64,000 nt of DNA from UBA6022 sp049295575 (GTDB lineage: Bacteria > Patescibacteriota > Saccharimonadia > Saccharimonadales > Saccharimonadaceae). This document shows positions 34,178 through 43,423 of this stretch, one piece after another; positions within the stretch are counted from its first letter, which is position 1, and the number at the start of each line of letters is the position of its first letter. The DNA lies in the NCBI GenBank assembly GCA_049295575.1, contig JBAQQX010000003.1, forward strand, positions 47,188 to 111,187, read 5' to 3'. The notes below the pieces were generated by a model. That model had not been told where the DNA came from, ran no database searches, and saw only the letters and a list, made by a program, of their open reading frames with translations. The position numbers and the translations under genes are program-made.

Positions 34178-34615
34178 TTAACTGAGCTTTTGGCCGGTTT
34201 GAGGGTCGCGATTATAAATCTCGCGCATCACTCGTTCATAGTACATTTGGATCGCCATCGTCAGGTTATCGAGTTCTTCGCCCTCAAGATAATCATATCG
34301 AGCACCTTCGCTCACTTTGAGAATACCCTTGTCGTCTACTTCGTAGCGGATGGTTGATTGCTGCCTCTTACCCGCCGCGTCAATCCATTCTTCGTGCCAC
34401 ATCCACGTTGCCGGATCAAGATTAAAGAATTCACGACGTCCACCCTTTTGGACTGGACCAAATAACTGGCCCCCGATTTCGCTCTCAAGCGCAATCAGTT
34501 CACGCTCGGTAAGATCCTTGAGCGGTCTTTTTTTCTTAGAAAGCAACCCAAAGTTAGGTAGGACAGATTGGTCGCTACCAGTAAGTAAGGTTAGTGCTTT
34601 TTTGAGCACGGGCAC
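34178..34615 (-). CDS. Hypothetical conserved cytosolic protein
   Basis: 145 residues, GTG start with GGGAG 8 nt upstream. Predicted alpha+beta protein: LTERELIALESEIGGQLFG, an FNLDPATWMWHEEWIDA strand region, STIRYEVDDKGILKVSEG and a C-terminal helix (LDNLTMAIQMYYERVMREIY). No signal peptide, membrane helix or known motif. It follows another short unknown gene by 2 bp and precedes the desulfurase operon on the same strand, so it may be its first member. Confidence 0.68.
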   Translation of the reverse strand: MPVLKKALTLLTGSDQSVLPNFGLLSKKKRPLKDLTERELIALESEIGGQLFGPVQKGGRREFFNLDPATWMWHEEWIDAAGKRQQSTIRYEVDDKGILKVSEGARYDYLEGEELDNLTMAIQMYYERVMREIYNRDPQTGQKLS

Positions 34616-34617
34616 GT

Positions 34618-34902
34618 TTAGCGCTCCCGTCGAGCAAAGGCAAGATTAGTGCCGGCGCGCCCTATCCAGTTTACTTTTAGCGCTTCTGATGACGCGAGCG
34701 GTACGGCTACTTCCGGTGTCGGAGCAGCGACGAGTGGCGTCGGCTCGATGTCTTCTGACATAAGGTCAGCATAGGTTTCATCGATCAAGCGACGCATCGC
34801 TTCAAGCTTATCTGTAGTTGGACTATGGGTTTCTTCAAAAGCTAGCTCGGCAGTTGGCTGAGCTCGTAGTTCCGGGGTGTTAGATGGGTATTGTTCTTGC
34901 AT
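34618..34902 (-). CDS. Hypothetical small acidic protein
   Basis: 94 residues, mostly low-complexity: helical start (SNTPELRAQPTAELAFEETH), a central helix DKLEAMRRLIDETYADLM, then Pro/Ala-rich VAAPTPEVAVPLA and a basic end (WIGRAGTNLAFARRER). Probably partly disordered. It ends 2 bp before the next hypothetical gene, to which it is likely coupled. No family recognised. Confidence 0.6.
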   Translation of the reverse strand: MQEQYPSNTPELRAQPTAELAFEETHSPTTDKLEAMRRLIDETYADLMSEDIEPTPLVAAPTPEVAVPLASSEALKVNWIGRAGTNLAFARRER

Positions 34903-34947
34903 AGATATAAACTCTGTTAAATCAGATATATGTTAGCTATGTCTATT

Positions 34948-35694
34948 TTAGAGTGCGAATAACGCAGTCGCATTTGCGGTAGTTACCGTGGCGATTTCAT
35001 CAAGTGACAATCCTCGGATCTTCGCGTGATGTTCAGCAACGGAACGAACAAATGCAGGCTCGTTTACTTTACCACGAAAGGGTACAGGCGTCAAGAAAGG
35101 CGCGTCTGTCTCAAGTAGCAGTCGCTCAATTGGGATAGTAGCGAACATTTCCTTTTGTGCTTCGTCTTTTGTAAACGTACTAATGCCATTGACGCCAATA
35201 TAGAGTCCGCGCGTCAGTGCTCGGTCTAGTTGCTCCTTAGTATCAGTAAAGCTATGGAGCTCACCTTTAATGCCGCTGAAGTTATCAAAAATTGGCCAAA
35301 AATCACCGAATGCTTCACGAACGTGAAACACGACGGGCTTATTATGATCAAGGGCTAGTTGAATTTGCGCCTCAAGAGCCTGGATCTGTACTTCACGCGG
35401 ACTATGTGTGTAGAAATAATCGAGACCAATCTCACCTACGGCAACGACCGTCGGATCATCGATTAACTCCCAAATGGCTTTATAGCCATCCTTTGTGTCA
35501 TGCGGATGCACGCCGATTGACGCGTAGATATGCTCGTGATTTCCAGCAAACTCGACCGCTTCTCTCGAACTCTGTTCACTAGTGCCGATACAAATCATTT
35601 GATTGACACTGTGATGGCGAGCCCGCGTAATCACATCACCGATATCGAGCGGGTAGTTCGATTCATGGATGTGACAGTGCGTATCGATCAGCAT
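34948..35694 (-). CDS. tatD: TatD family metal-dependent DNase
   Basis: 248 residues, TIM-barrel hydrolase: metal-binding DTHCHIHESN at the N-terminus, VGEIGLDYFYTHS with the bridging Glu, VVFHVREAFGD, HSFTDTKEQ and LLLETDAPFLTP with the last Asp. TatD proteins are 3'-5' DNases or tRNA-processing deacylases. It follows metG by 2 bp; metG, tatD, an rpfB-like gene and ksgA also cluster in Actinobacteria and Firmicutes. Confidence 0.92.
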   Translation of the reverse strand: MLIDTHCHIHESNYPLDIGDVITRARHHSVNQMICIGTSEQSSREAVEFAGNHEHIYASIGVHPHDTKDGYKAIWELIDDPTVVAVGEIGLDYFYTHSPREVQIQALEAQIQLALDHNKPVVFHVREAFGDFWPIFDNFSGIKGELHSFTDTKEQLDRALTRGLYIGVNGISTFTKDEAQKEMFATIPIERLLLETDAPFLTPVPFRGKVNEPAFVRSVAEHHAKIRGLSLDEIATVTTANATALFAL

Positions 35695-35696
35695 GA

Positions 35697-37181
35697 TTAG
35701 GCCTTTGGTGCGTGTGGATCAGGTGTGTGAAGGTATATCTTCGGGAACATGACACCGTCTGTTGGAATAATCACGCCACTTTCAAATGTCTTATGAATTA
35801 TCGCCGCCGTATCAGGCAAGAAGGGTACGAGGAAGTCGCCAATCTGCAATAGTGTGCCAACGGCGTGCGCTAAGACTTCCCCAAGATGGGCCTCAGCCTC
35901 TGGATCAGTTTCGCGAGTTTTTGCGATCTCCCATGGCTTCACACGCTCAAGATACTGGTTGAGTGAACGAACCGTTAGCCAAACCTCATCGACAGCGCGG
36001 TTAAACTCAAGTGACTCCATCGCCTCGCGGTATGGCTGCATATCATGTTCGGCTTGTGGCGCCTCACCGATCACACCCGCTTGGTAGCGAGTAATCATAC
36101 TAGCAACACGCGACACAACGTTGCCGAGATCGTTACCAAGTTCGGTATTATATGCCGTCTCGAATTTCTCCCAGGTAAAGTCACCGTCATCAAGCGTCGG
36201 AATGTGACGAGCAAAGAAGTAGCGGAAGGCATCGAGGCCATAGTTATCGATAATCTCGTTTGGATCAACTACATTACCGACAGACTTACTCATCTTTGAA
36301 CCACCAACATTAACAAAACCATGTACTAGTAGCTTCTTTGGCAGTGGCAGCTCAAGCCCAAGAAGCATAGCTGGCCAAATTCCCGCGTGGAAGCGAAGAA
36401 TATCTTTGCCAATCACCTGAATGTCAGCAGGCCAAAAATCTTGCCAACCTTCGCGGTCAGGGTAGCCAAGGACAGTAATGTAGTTTGCAAGTGCATCAAT
36501 CCAGACGTACATAATCTGCTCTGGATCACCTGGAACTGGCACGCCCCACGTTAGGTGCTTCTTTGGACGAGAAATACTGACGTCTTGTAGGCCGTCTTTA
36601 ATAAGCTCAAGGAATTCCTTCTTGCGGAACTCTGGTACGATCTGCATACGATTTGACTCGATTGCTTCACGAACCTTCTCGGTAAAGGCGCTAGATTTCA
36701 AGTAGTAGTTATCTTCACTCAGACGCTGGTAGGCCTGGTTGTGGTCTGGACAAATGCCGTTATTACCTGCAGCCTCTTTGTCAGTAACAAAGGCTTCGCA
36801 TCCCTGGCAGTACCATCCCTCGTAGCTGCCTTTGTAGATATACGGCTGTAGCTTCTGCCAAATATACTGAACTGCCGCCTCGTGATGAGGGTCGGTCGTT
36901 CGAATAAAGTCAGTGTAGCTCGCACCGGTCTTTTTCATGAGACGTTCAAAATTACCATACATGCTGTCGGTATATGACTTTGGATCAAGGCCGTTCTCGG
37001 CAGCTTTTGCAGCAATCTTATTGCCGTGTTCATCAGTACCTACCTGAAAACGAACATCGTGTCCGTTTTGCTTTTGGTAGCGCGTCCAAATGTCAGCAAG
37101 AAGATAATCAAGAGCGTTGCCAATGTGAGGCGTGCCGTTAACGTATGGAATGGCGGTGGTGATGTATAAGTTTTTTCCCAT
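35697..37181 (-). CDS. metG: Methionyl-tRNA synthetase
   Basis: 494 residues, the core enzyme without the C-terminal EMAP/Arc1p dimer domain. Seen: PYVNGTPHIGNALDYLLADI with the HIGN version of HIGH, a zinc knuckle (YCQGCEAFV...GICPDH), the Met-pocket region WIDALANYITVLGYP and KMSKSVGN. The anticodon-binding helices follow (SRVASMITRYQAGVIG, LNQYLERVKPWEIAK). TTACAAT lies 9 bp before the ATG. The shorter form is common in CPR and many other bacteria. Confidence 0.95.
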   Translation of the reverse strand: MGKNLYITTAIPYVNGTPHIGNALDYLLADIWTRYQKQNGHDVRFQVGTDEHGNKIAAKAAENGLDPKSYTDSMYGNFERLMKKTGASYTDFIRTTDPHHEAAVQYIWQKLQPYIYKGSYEGWYCQGCEAFVTDKEAAGNNGICPDHNQAYQRLSEDNYYLKSSAFTEKVREAIESNRMQIVPEFRKKEFLELIKDGLQDVSISRPKKHLTWGVPVPGDPEQIMYVWIDALANYITVLGYPDREGWQDFWPADIQVIGKDILRFHAGIWPAMLLGLELPLPKKLLVHGFVNVGGSKMSKSVGNVVDPNEIIDNYGLDAFRYFFARHIPTLDDGDFTWEKFETAYNTELGNDLGNVVSRVASMITRYQAGVIGEAPQAEHDMQPYREAMESLEFNRAVDEVWLTVRSLNQYLERVKPWEIAKTRETDPEAEAHLGEVLAHAVGTLLQIGDFLVPFLPDTAAIIHKTFESGVIIPTDGVMFPKIYLHTPDPHAPKA

Positions 37182-37205
37182 GATATACCTATTGTAACAG
37201 ATAGG

Positions 37206-37985
37206 CTATGCGGCGAAGAAATGGCGCGTCAAAACGACCCATTGGTCGAGCGACAGCGCTTCGGCGCGAAGATCGGAGCTGATGCCGGCTTTTTGCAACA
37301 AAGCCTCGGCATCCTGCTTTGAGATAGCAAGGCCGCCACTCAGGCTGGAGCGAAGTTGCTTGCGCTTAGCCGAGAAACCAGCTTTCACCATACGGAAAAA
37401 ATCTTTTTCAGATACATCAGTCAGGAATGGTTCGGCACGCGTTTTAAGAATCACTACTTGGCTATCTACCTTCGGTGGAGGTGTAAATAGGGCTGCGGGG
37501 ACAACATCACCAACAGTTACATCAGCAAAAAGCTGGGCGCTGACAGCAAGAATGCTCATATCACCAGGCTTAGCCGCCAGACGTTCGGCAACTTCTTTTT
37601 GAATGAGCAGTACCGCGATAGACGGTTTGTTCTCGGCAGTCATAAGGAGCTGAACGATCTTGCTCGTAATATAATACGGAACATTCGCAACAACCTTGTA
37701 GTCCTTTGGCATGACAGAAAGATCAAATGCGAGAATGTCACTTTGGACAACCTCTAGGTTCTTACCAGGAAACTGAGCCGGTAGCTTACGTGCCAATTCA
37801 CCGTCAAACTCAACGGCAAGGACTTTCTCGCTGCGACGAAGTAGTTCGCTAGTAAGCGTTCCAAGGCCAGGACCAATCTCGAGCACCGTGTCGGTTGGCT
37901 CAAGCTCGGCACAGTCGGCAATATGCGACAGGACGTCGCGATCACGAAGCCAGTGCTGTCCGAGGGATTTATTAGGAGCAGCCAA
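37206..37985 (-). CDS. rsmA: 16S rRNA dimethyladenosine transferase
   Basis: 259 residues. KsgA dimethylates two adenines in helix 45 of 16S rRNA late in 30S assembly. Visible: KSLGQHWLRD, SAM motif I VLEIGPGLGTLT, motif II LAVEFDGELARKL, motif IV NVPYYITSKIV and FTPPPKVDSQVV. Its ATG directly abuts the stop of the Rpf-like gene, a translationally coupled pair that is also conserved (rpfB-ksgA) in Actinobacteria. Confidence 0.95.
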   Translation of the reverse strand: MAAPNKSLGQHWLRDRDVLSHIADCAELEPTDTVLEIGPGLGTLTSELLRRSEKVLAVEFDGELARKLPAQFPGKNLEVVQSDILAFDLSVMPKDYKVVANVPYYITSKIVQLLMTAENKPSIAVLLIQKEVAERLAAKPGDMSILAVSAQLFADVTVGDVVPAALFTPPPKVDSQVVILKTRAEPFLTDVSEKDFFRMVKAGFSAKRKQLRSSLSGGLAISKQDAEALLQKAGISSDLRAEALSLDQWVVLTRHFFAA

Positions 37986-39173
37986 CTACTGACACTCCCA
38001 TGGACCATAGCCAACTTCGGCCATCATTGCAGTCGTAACCTTCACCTGTGCCGCAGCATCAAAAATTGATGCACCCGGTGCGCCATATTTCGTAGCACGT
38101 GCAGGCCAATATCCGGAATGGTGCTGGAAGAGCCCCTGATAGATACCATTTGTCGCATTCGGGTTAAAAGTACTTTCGCACTTCGCAATACGCGCAACCT
38201 TATTTGCGTCGAGTCCATGCTGAGCGGAGTACGTATTGATCATCGCAATTATTTCCGCTGGTCCCGCCACTGGCGGTTGCTTATCTCCAATGACTTCAAC
38301 CTGCTTCTGTGGCTGAGCTGTTGTGACGCTTTGGATTTCTTTACGGCTGAGTTCTTGGCCGTTCTTCATTTCAACTTCGTAGGTCACGGTTCGTTTGCCA
38401 AGTACACCAGGAGTTTGAACTTTCTTGTAGCCAACTGGCTGGTCAGCGTCTTTAATCTGTTCAGTTTCAAATTTCACCTCTTCATCTTGAGTCATCGTCT
38501 GGACGCCATTACGCCAGAGCTCAATCGCCATACCTGCAGTGATTGGCGTACTTTGTGCTACGGATAGGATGTCATTTGCGGCAAGCGTAATGCCCTTCTC
38601 CTTTAGCATGTCACCAACGGTCGCACCCTGAGTACGAGCGTCGATCTTCTTGCCATAGAGCGTGAAGGCGAACTGAGTAGCGCGGTCAATGGTCATACGA
38701 AGTCCAGCACCTTCACTGATAATGTCATCTGTTGGATTGATTGATGTCGTGTCTTCGTCGTAGAGAGTAATGTCGGCATGCTTCGCAATTTGAGCCGGTG
38801 TCTGATACGGCGTCATAACGACGCGGCTCGAGGTGCCGTCGACTACGATCACTGGGCGTGAACGATAGATATTTACCTGATAATCAGTCGCTACAAGCGG
38901 CTCACTGGCAGCCGGTTCAATCGAATCGGTTGCGTCAAACGGGATACCTGCTTCTTTAAGGGCGCCACCGACAGTATTTGCCTGCGACAAGAATACTTTT
39001 TCAGTTCCGCGGTCATGAACGGTAATAAGGCGACCATTTGGTGCTGGCGTCGCTGTCTCCTGGGCATTTGCAACCCGGGCAATAGCAATAACAGCGGTCA
39101 TGATAGCTAGAAAAACGCCAGCAATAATAAAGGCGCGCATTGGTGTGTTGGATGTACGGATAATAGATCTCAT
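37986..39173 (-). CDS. Rpf/YabE-like secreted muralytic protein (DUF348, G5, lysozyme-like)
   Basis: 395 residues. N-terminal signal anchor (MRAFIIAGVFLAIMTAVIAI in part); two ubiquitin-like DUF348 repeats (LITVHDRGTEKVFLSQANTVG in part, and FAFTLYGKKIDARTQGATVG); a G5 domain (KFETEQIKDADQPVGYKKVQ...GKRTVTYEVEMKNGQELSRK); and a C-terminal lysozyme-like domain with ARIAKCESTFNPNA (catalytic Glu), GIYQGLFQHHSGYW and a terminal Cys that may pair with the first. The layout is that of RpfB of Actinobacteria, which wakes dormant cells by cutting peptidoglycan. An epibiont could use it on its own or its host wall; the latter is speculation. Confidence 0.88.
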   Translation of the reverse strand: MRSIIRTSNTPMRAFIIAGVFLAIMTAVIAIARVANAQETATPAPNGRLITVHDRGTEKVFLSQANTVGGALKEAGIPFDATDSIEPAASEPLVATDYQVNIYRSRPVIVVDGTSSRVVMTPYQTPAQIAKHADITLYDEDTTSINPTDDIISEGAGLRMTIDRATQFAFTLYGKKIDARTQGATVGDMLKEKGITLAANDILSVAQSTPITAGMAIELWRNGVQTMTQDEEVKFETEQIKDADQPVGYKKVQTPGVLGKRTVTYEVEMKNGQELSRKEIQSVTTAQPQKQVEVIGDKQPPVAGPAEIIAMINTYSAQHGLDANKVARIAKCESTFNPNATNGIYQGLFQHHSGYWPARATKYGAPGASIFDAAAQVKVTTAMMAEVGYGPWECQ

Positions 39174-39226
39174 GCGTATAACAACACCTCAAGTGTGTTC
39201 CTTCTAGTATACCAAATGGATGCCAC

Positions 39227-41341
39227 TTAGCCTATTTTCTCAAGCCGCGCATACTCGGCATTTAGCTTCTTACTCGTACCACTGTCGAACAAGATCGTCA
39301 CGGCCAATCCCTCGATGTCACTTACTTCACCGCTACCAAAAGCAGCAGAGCGAACGCGATCGCCAATCTCAAATGGCAGCTCGTCGCTAAAGTATTCCTG
39401 ATCCATGTCGCGTGTTACTTTTGGCTCTGTACTCGTTAGCATTGCGCTATCACCCATATCAGCCAAGAATCGCGACGGTGGATTGTAGCCGCGCTGGCCA
39501 AACTGAAGGCGGCTCTGTGCATAGCTAAGGTGAAGTTCTTCTCGGGCCCTGGTCATACCGACGTAGCAGAGACGACGCTCCTCTTCGAGTTCACTCGGCC
39601 CCGCCTCGTATACCCTGGCATGAGGGAAGATACCCTCTTCCATGCCAACCATAAAGACGACGGGGAACTCAAGCCCCTTGGCGGCGTGCAACGTCATCAG
39701 CGTCACCTTCTCTTCAGCTTCAGCTGTATCGGCGCTCGACATCAGCGCAACTTCCTCAAGGAACTCAGGCAGGCCGGCGAAGCTCTTTGCATCTGATACA
39801 AGTGAGCCAATATTGGCTTCACGCTCTTCAGCCTGCGGCGTGCCATCCTGAAGATAGGTTCGGTAGCTCGTGGTCGCCAGGATCTTTTCAATAATGTCAC
39901 TCGGATTGCCATCTTCAACGAGAGCTTGAACGGCGCGTAACTTCGTACCTAGGAGCGCCAGGGCTGAGCGAGCTCGTGTCGTCACCGTCGTTGCTTGATC
40001 GACATTCGTCAGAGCAGTGATAATATCCATATCACTCCCCGCCTGCCAGATAAGAAACTTCTCAAGGCTGGTCGCACCGATACCGCGCGTCGGTACGTTA
40101 ACGATACGGCTAAAGCTCATGCGATCATTTGGCTGATACATCAGGCGCAAGTACGCAATAATATCTTTGATTTCCTTGCGATCGTAAAAGCGTACGCCAC
40201 CCACAATCTGGTATGGCACGCGCTGCTGCAAGAAGGCGCGCTCTAATGTGTAACTCTGGGCGTTGGCACGGTAGAGTACGGCAAAGTCGCCATATTTACG
40301 AGCGCCCATGGCAGCGTGCGAGGAGATCCGGCTTGCCACCAGGTTCGCCTCTTCGGCTTCATCATACACGCCGTGAACTTGCACGGGCGCACCCTTGCCT
40401 TCGGCAGTCCATAGTTTTTTATCGGTTCGTTGGGTATTTTTAGTAATGACATTATTAGCCGCTTCCAGGATATGACCCGTACTGCGATAGTTCTGTTCGA
40501 GCTTAATCACCTTCGCACCCTTAAAGTCACGTTCGAAATTAAGAATGTTCGTAAAGTCTGCCCCGCGCCAGCTATAGATCGACTGCCAGTCATCACCAAC
40601 GACGCAGATATTTCGCGTCTGATTCACCAGGTGTTTAATGATGTGGTACTGGGCGGCGTTGGTGTCCTGATACTCGTCAATCAGAATATGTTTAAACTGA
40701 GTCTGCCATTTTGTACGTACTGCCGGTACTTGTTTAAAGAGTCGGACGGTTTCAAGCAGAAGATCGTCAAAGTCGAGTGCTCCGGCTGCTCGGCGCATAT
40801 TTTCATAGGCAGCATAGATTTTAGCGATATTTTTCTGATACGGGAACTGAGCGGTAGCTTCAAATTCAGCAGGTCCAACCATTTCGTTTTTTGCACCTGA
40901 AATCGCCGCACTGACGCTTCTTGCTTTAATTTCCTTATCGCCGATCGACAGCTGCTTCATGGCCTGCTTGATCAGCCCTTGGCGATCGTCTTCGTCATAG
41001 ATAACAAAGTTCTTCGCAATCTTAATCGCCTCACCTTCAGTACGAAGCATACGCACACAGATACCGTGAAATGTCCCCATCCAGGGCATGAAGCCACGAC
41101 TCGCACCATTTTGGCCGAGTAATGTACCGAGCCGTTCACGCATTTCACGCGCCGCTTTATTCGTAAACGTTACGGCGAGAATTTCATTTGGCCATACGCC
41201 CTCATTGGCAATCAGGTGTGCGATTCGATGGGTCAGTGTTTTCGTTTTACCGCTGCCGGCTCCTGCCAAAATAAGCAGCGGCCCAGACGTCGTCTGCACC
41301 GCATCTGCCTGTGCCTCATTAAGCCCCTCAAGTAAATCCAT
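39227..41341 (-). CDS. UvrD/PcrA-type superfamily 1 DNA helicase
   Basis: 704 residues. Helicase motifs in order: Walker A LAGAGSGKTKTLTHRI, Ia AVTFTNKAAREM, II ILIDEYQDTNAAQ, III VVGDDWQSIYSWRGA, IV QNYRSTGHI, V TLMTLHAAKGLEFPVVF and VI YVGMTRAREELHL. The C-terminal ~60 residues (IGDRVRSAAFGSGEVSDIEG) form the PcrA/UvrD Tudor-like domain that contacts RNA polymerase. A 3'-5' helicase for excision repair and replication restart. TATAAT lies 8 bp before the ATG. Walker II reads DEYQD, the normal form. Confidence 0.95.
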   Translation of the reverse strand: MDLLEGLNEAQADAVQTTSGPLLILAGAGSGKTKTLTHRIAHLIANEGVWPNEILAVTFTNKAAREMRERLGTLLGQNGASRGFMPWMGTFHGICVRMLRTEGEAIKIAKNFVIYDEDDRQGLIKQAMKQLSIGDKEIKARSVSAAISGAKNEMVGPAEFEATAQFPYQKNIAKIYAAYENMRRAAGALDFDDLLLETVRLFKQVPAVRTKWQTQFKHILIDEYQDTNAAQYHIIKHLVNQTRNICVVGDDWQSIYSWRGADFTNILNFERDFKGAKVIKLEQNYRSTGHILEAANNVITKNTQRTDKKLWTAEGKGAPVQVHGVYDEAEEANLVASRISSHAAMGARKYGDFAVLYRANAQSYTLERAFLQQRVPYQIVGGVRFYDRKEIKDIIAYLRLMYQPNDRMSFSRIVNVPTRGIGATSLEKFLIWQAGSDMDIITALTNVDQATTVTTRARSALALLGTKLRAVQALVEDGNPSDIIEKILATTSYRTYLQDGTPQAEEREANIGSLVSDAKSFAGLPEFLEEVALMSSADTAEAEEKVTLMTLHAAKGLEFPVVFMVGMEEGIFPHARVYEAGPSELEEERRLCYVGMTRAREELHLSYAQSRLQFGQRGYNPPSRFLADMGDSAMLTSTEPKVTRDMDQEYFSDELPFEIGDRVRSAAFGSGEVSDIEGLAVTILFDSGTSKKLNAEYARLEKIG

Positions 41342-41380
41342 TACTCTTTATTATACCTGGTTTTGACTCGTTCGTTGAGA

Positions 41381-42607
41381 CTAAATGATCTTAAAGTAGT
41401 ACAGAGCTGCCGCACCGCCGGCGCCAAGCGCGAGCAAGAGGACAATCCATACAACCCAGAGCCAACCAGACTTTTTCTTTACTGGGTGCACGAGTGGCTG
41501 ATGGTAACTATCCGTATCGTAAATAGCCGCATGCTCTTCTTTCGTGCTGCTTGGTTCTTCTTTATACTGTGGCTGAATTGAAGCAGGACCAGCCGGTGCC
41601 ACTGGAGCTGGCGTTACCACTGGAGCGGTAAATACTGGTGATACGGGAGCTGGTGTCGCCTGCGGCACAGACGTTACATCAGGAGCGTTGATCGGTTCTT
41701 GAGAAACGCTATTATCTGATTCGATTTTAATGAGATCGTGCTGTAGCTCATCAGGAAGATCGGCTGCAGTTTGGCTCAAGGTATCGATAGGATCAGCTGC
41801 GAGTTGTTCATCGGCTGACGCATCAGTCATCCCATCGGTTGGTTGACTCTCATCAATAAGAGAGGGCTGGTCGACCGCAAAGGCGCCAAGTGGGCGCTTC
41901 TCTACTTTTGTATCAGACAAGAATGGTGTCTGCAGCGGCGCGGGCTCCTCGTCGGCAACAGGTGGTTCGTCGCGCGTCGTATCACTGTCACTAGGCGTAA
42001 ATACTGACACTGGCTCAGTAGTCGGAGCTTCGATACTATCCACTGGCGCTACTGGAGAATCAGGAGTACTCGTTGGCGCATTAGCGGCTGCCATATCAAT
42101 TGGATCAGGCCATGAACTATTAGTTGTCGGCTCGACTGAATCAATAGGCTGGGACTGTTCATACGTCTCGGGTACTGCAGCTGGCGTCTCGATGACAGGC
42201 TCGGACTGGTAGCTCGGCTGCGTGGTCTCGACAGCACCTGGCCGTGGACCGACTGGATTTAGCTGAAGCCCCTCTCGCGATACAGTTGGGCGAGTAGCAA
42301 CTTTCATATCAGACGACGGGTGAACAACGTCCATGAAACGACCACTACTGCGACGAGCGGCAAGTGGATTGGCCGTTCTATCAGGTGTAGTTGCAGCCGC
42401 CTCAGTTGCCTCGATTGCACTGCCGGCTTTTGCAGCAGCTTGCTCAAGGGCTGAAAATGATGGATGTTCACTATCTGATAATGTCGGGGTAATCGTAAGG
42501 GTCTTCTCGGCCTGCTTATCATCTTGTGGTGCCGGCGATTTTGGAATGCCGGTCATCAATGAATTTACTGCCTGATCAAGTTCGTCGAAATCTAATTCTT
42601 TCATCAT
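41381..42607 (-). CDS. Pro/Ser/Thr-rich protein with a C-terminal membrane anchor
   Basis: 408 residues, nearly all low complexity: long stretches rich in Pro, Ala, Ser, Thr, Asp and Glu with repeated PVAP/PAPV-like phrases in the last third, and a single C-terminal hydrophobic segment (WLWVVWIVLLLALGAGGAAALYYF in part, ~380-403) behind KKKSG. The orientation suggests a tail-anchored protein with its bulk in the cytoplasm. The only ordered-looking part is the start (MMKELDFDELDQAVNSLMTG). Its stop lies just before uvrD and its start 5 bp after tpiA. Function unknown; compositional bias makes homology searches unreliable. Confidence 0.65.
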   Translation of the reverse strand: MMKELDFDELDQAVNSLMTGIPKSPAPQDDKQAEKTLTITPTLSDSEHPSFSALEQAAAKAGSAIEATEAAATTPDRTANPLAARRSSGRFMDVVHPSSDMKVATRPTVSREGLQLNPVGPRPGAVETTQPSYQSEPVIETPAAVPETYEQSQPIDSVEPTTNSSWPDPIDMAAANAPTSTPDSPVAPVDSIEAPTTEPVSVFTPSDSDTTRDEPPVADEEPAPLQTPFLSDTKVEKRPLGAFAVDQPSLIDESQPTDGMTDASADEQLAADPIDTLSQTAADLPDELQHDLIKIESDNSVSQEPINAPDVTSVPQATPAPVSPVFTAPVVTPAPVAPAGPASIQPQYKEEPSSTKEEHAAIYDTDSYHQPLVHPVKKKSGWLWVVWIVLLLALGAGGAAALYYFKII

Positions 42608-42612
42608 CCCAC

Positions 42613-43398
42613 CTATGCGTTCGTTGCGACCGCTGCACCCTTATGCGCTTTTTTAATAATGTCCGTAAATGCATGCGCATCGAGGCTTGCGCCACCGATC
42701 AACAATCCATCAACCTCTTCAAGTGCCAAATAGTCAGCCGCACTACTAGCCGTCACGCTACCGCCATACAGCACGGTGATATCTTCGGCTGCCTGCTTGC
42801 CATACAGATGTTTAATCTGGCCACGGATTGCTTTAATAGCAGTCGTCACATCAGATGGCAAAGCGTTATTGCCCGTACCAATTGCCCAGACAGGCTCGTA
42901 GGCAATGATAACCTCCTTGAGCTCGTCACTAGTGACATTGGCAAGTCCGCCGATCAGCTGGTCATGCAAAACATCGTTCGTTTCACCGTAGGTGCGCTCA
43001 GCTGTCGTCTCGCCAACACAAAGAATCGGGCGAATGTTATTGCGGATTGAAGCCTGAACCTTATTGCGAACATCCTTATCAGTCTCGCCAAAGACATGGC
43101 GCCGTTCAGAGTGACCAATAATAGCGTAATCGACGATACCGCGCAGTTGCGTGGCCGAAACTTCACCAGTGAAGGCCCCATGATCACGCCAGTACAGATT
43201 CTGAGCGGCAAGTTTAAACTGGCGCCTGTTAATCTGCAGACTCAGTGACTGAAGAGTAAAGATCGTTGGTGCAAGCACTACATCAACGTCACGGTGGACT
43301 TTAACGAGCTCGGACAGCTGATGCAAATACAAGCTTGCCTCGTGCATATTGAGGTTCATTTTCCAGTTACCAACGATGAGAGTGTGTTTAGCTACCAT
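42613..43398 (-). CDS. tpiA: Triosephosphate isomerase
   Basis: 261 residues with all catalytic residues: NWKMN (Lys), IIGHSERRHVFGE (His), IAYEPVWAIGTG (Glu) and VLYGGSVTASSAADYL in the phosphate-binding loop. Interconverts dihydroxyacetone phosphate and glyceraldehyde-3-phosphate. It follows pgk and pyk on the same strand (25- and 29-bp gaps), forming a lower-glycolysis block; gap and eno are not in the window. Confidence 0.95.
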   Translation of the reverse strand: MVAKHTLIVGNWKMNLNMHEASLYLHQLSELVKVHRDVDVVLAPTIFTLQSLSLQINRRQFKLAAQNLYWRDHGAFTGEVSATQLRGIVDYAIIGHSERRHVFGETDKDVRNKVQASIRNNIRPILCVGETTAERTYGETNDVLHDQLIGGLANVTSDELKEVIIAYEPVWAIGTGNNALPSDVTTAIKAIRGQIKHLYGKQAAEDITVLYGGSVTASSAADYLALEEVDGLLIGGASLDAHAFTDIIKKAHKGAAVATNA

Positions 43399-43423
43399 AA
43401 TACTTACGTTTAGTGTATCCTAA

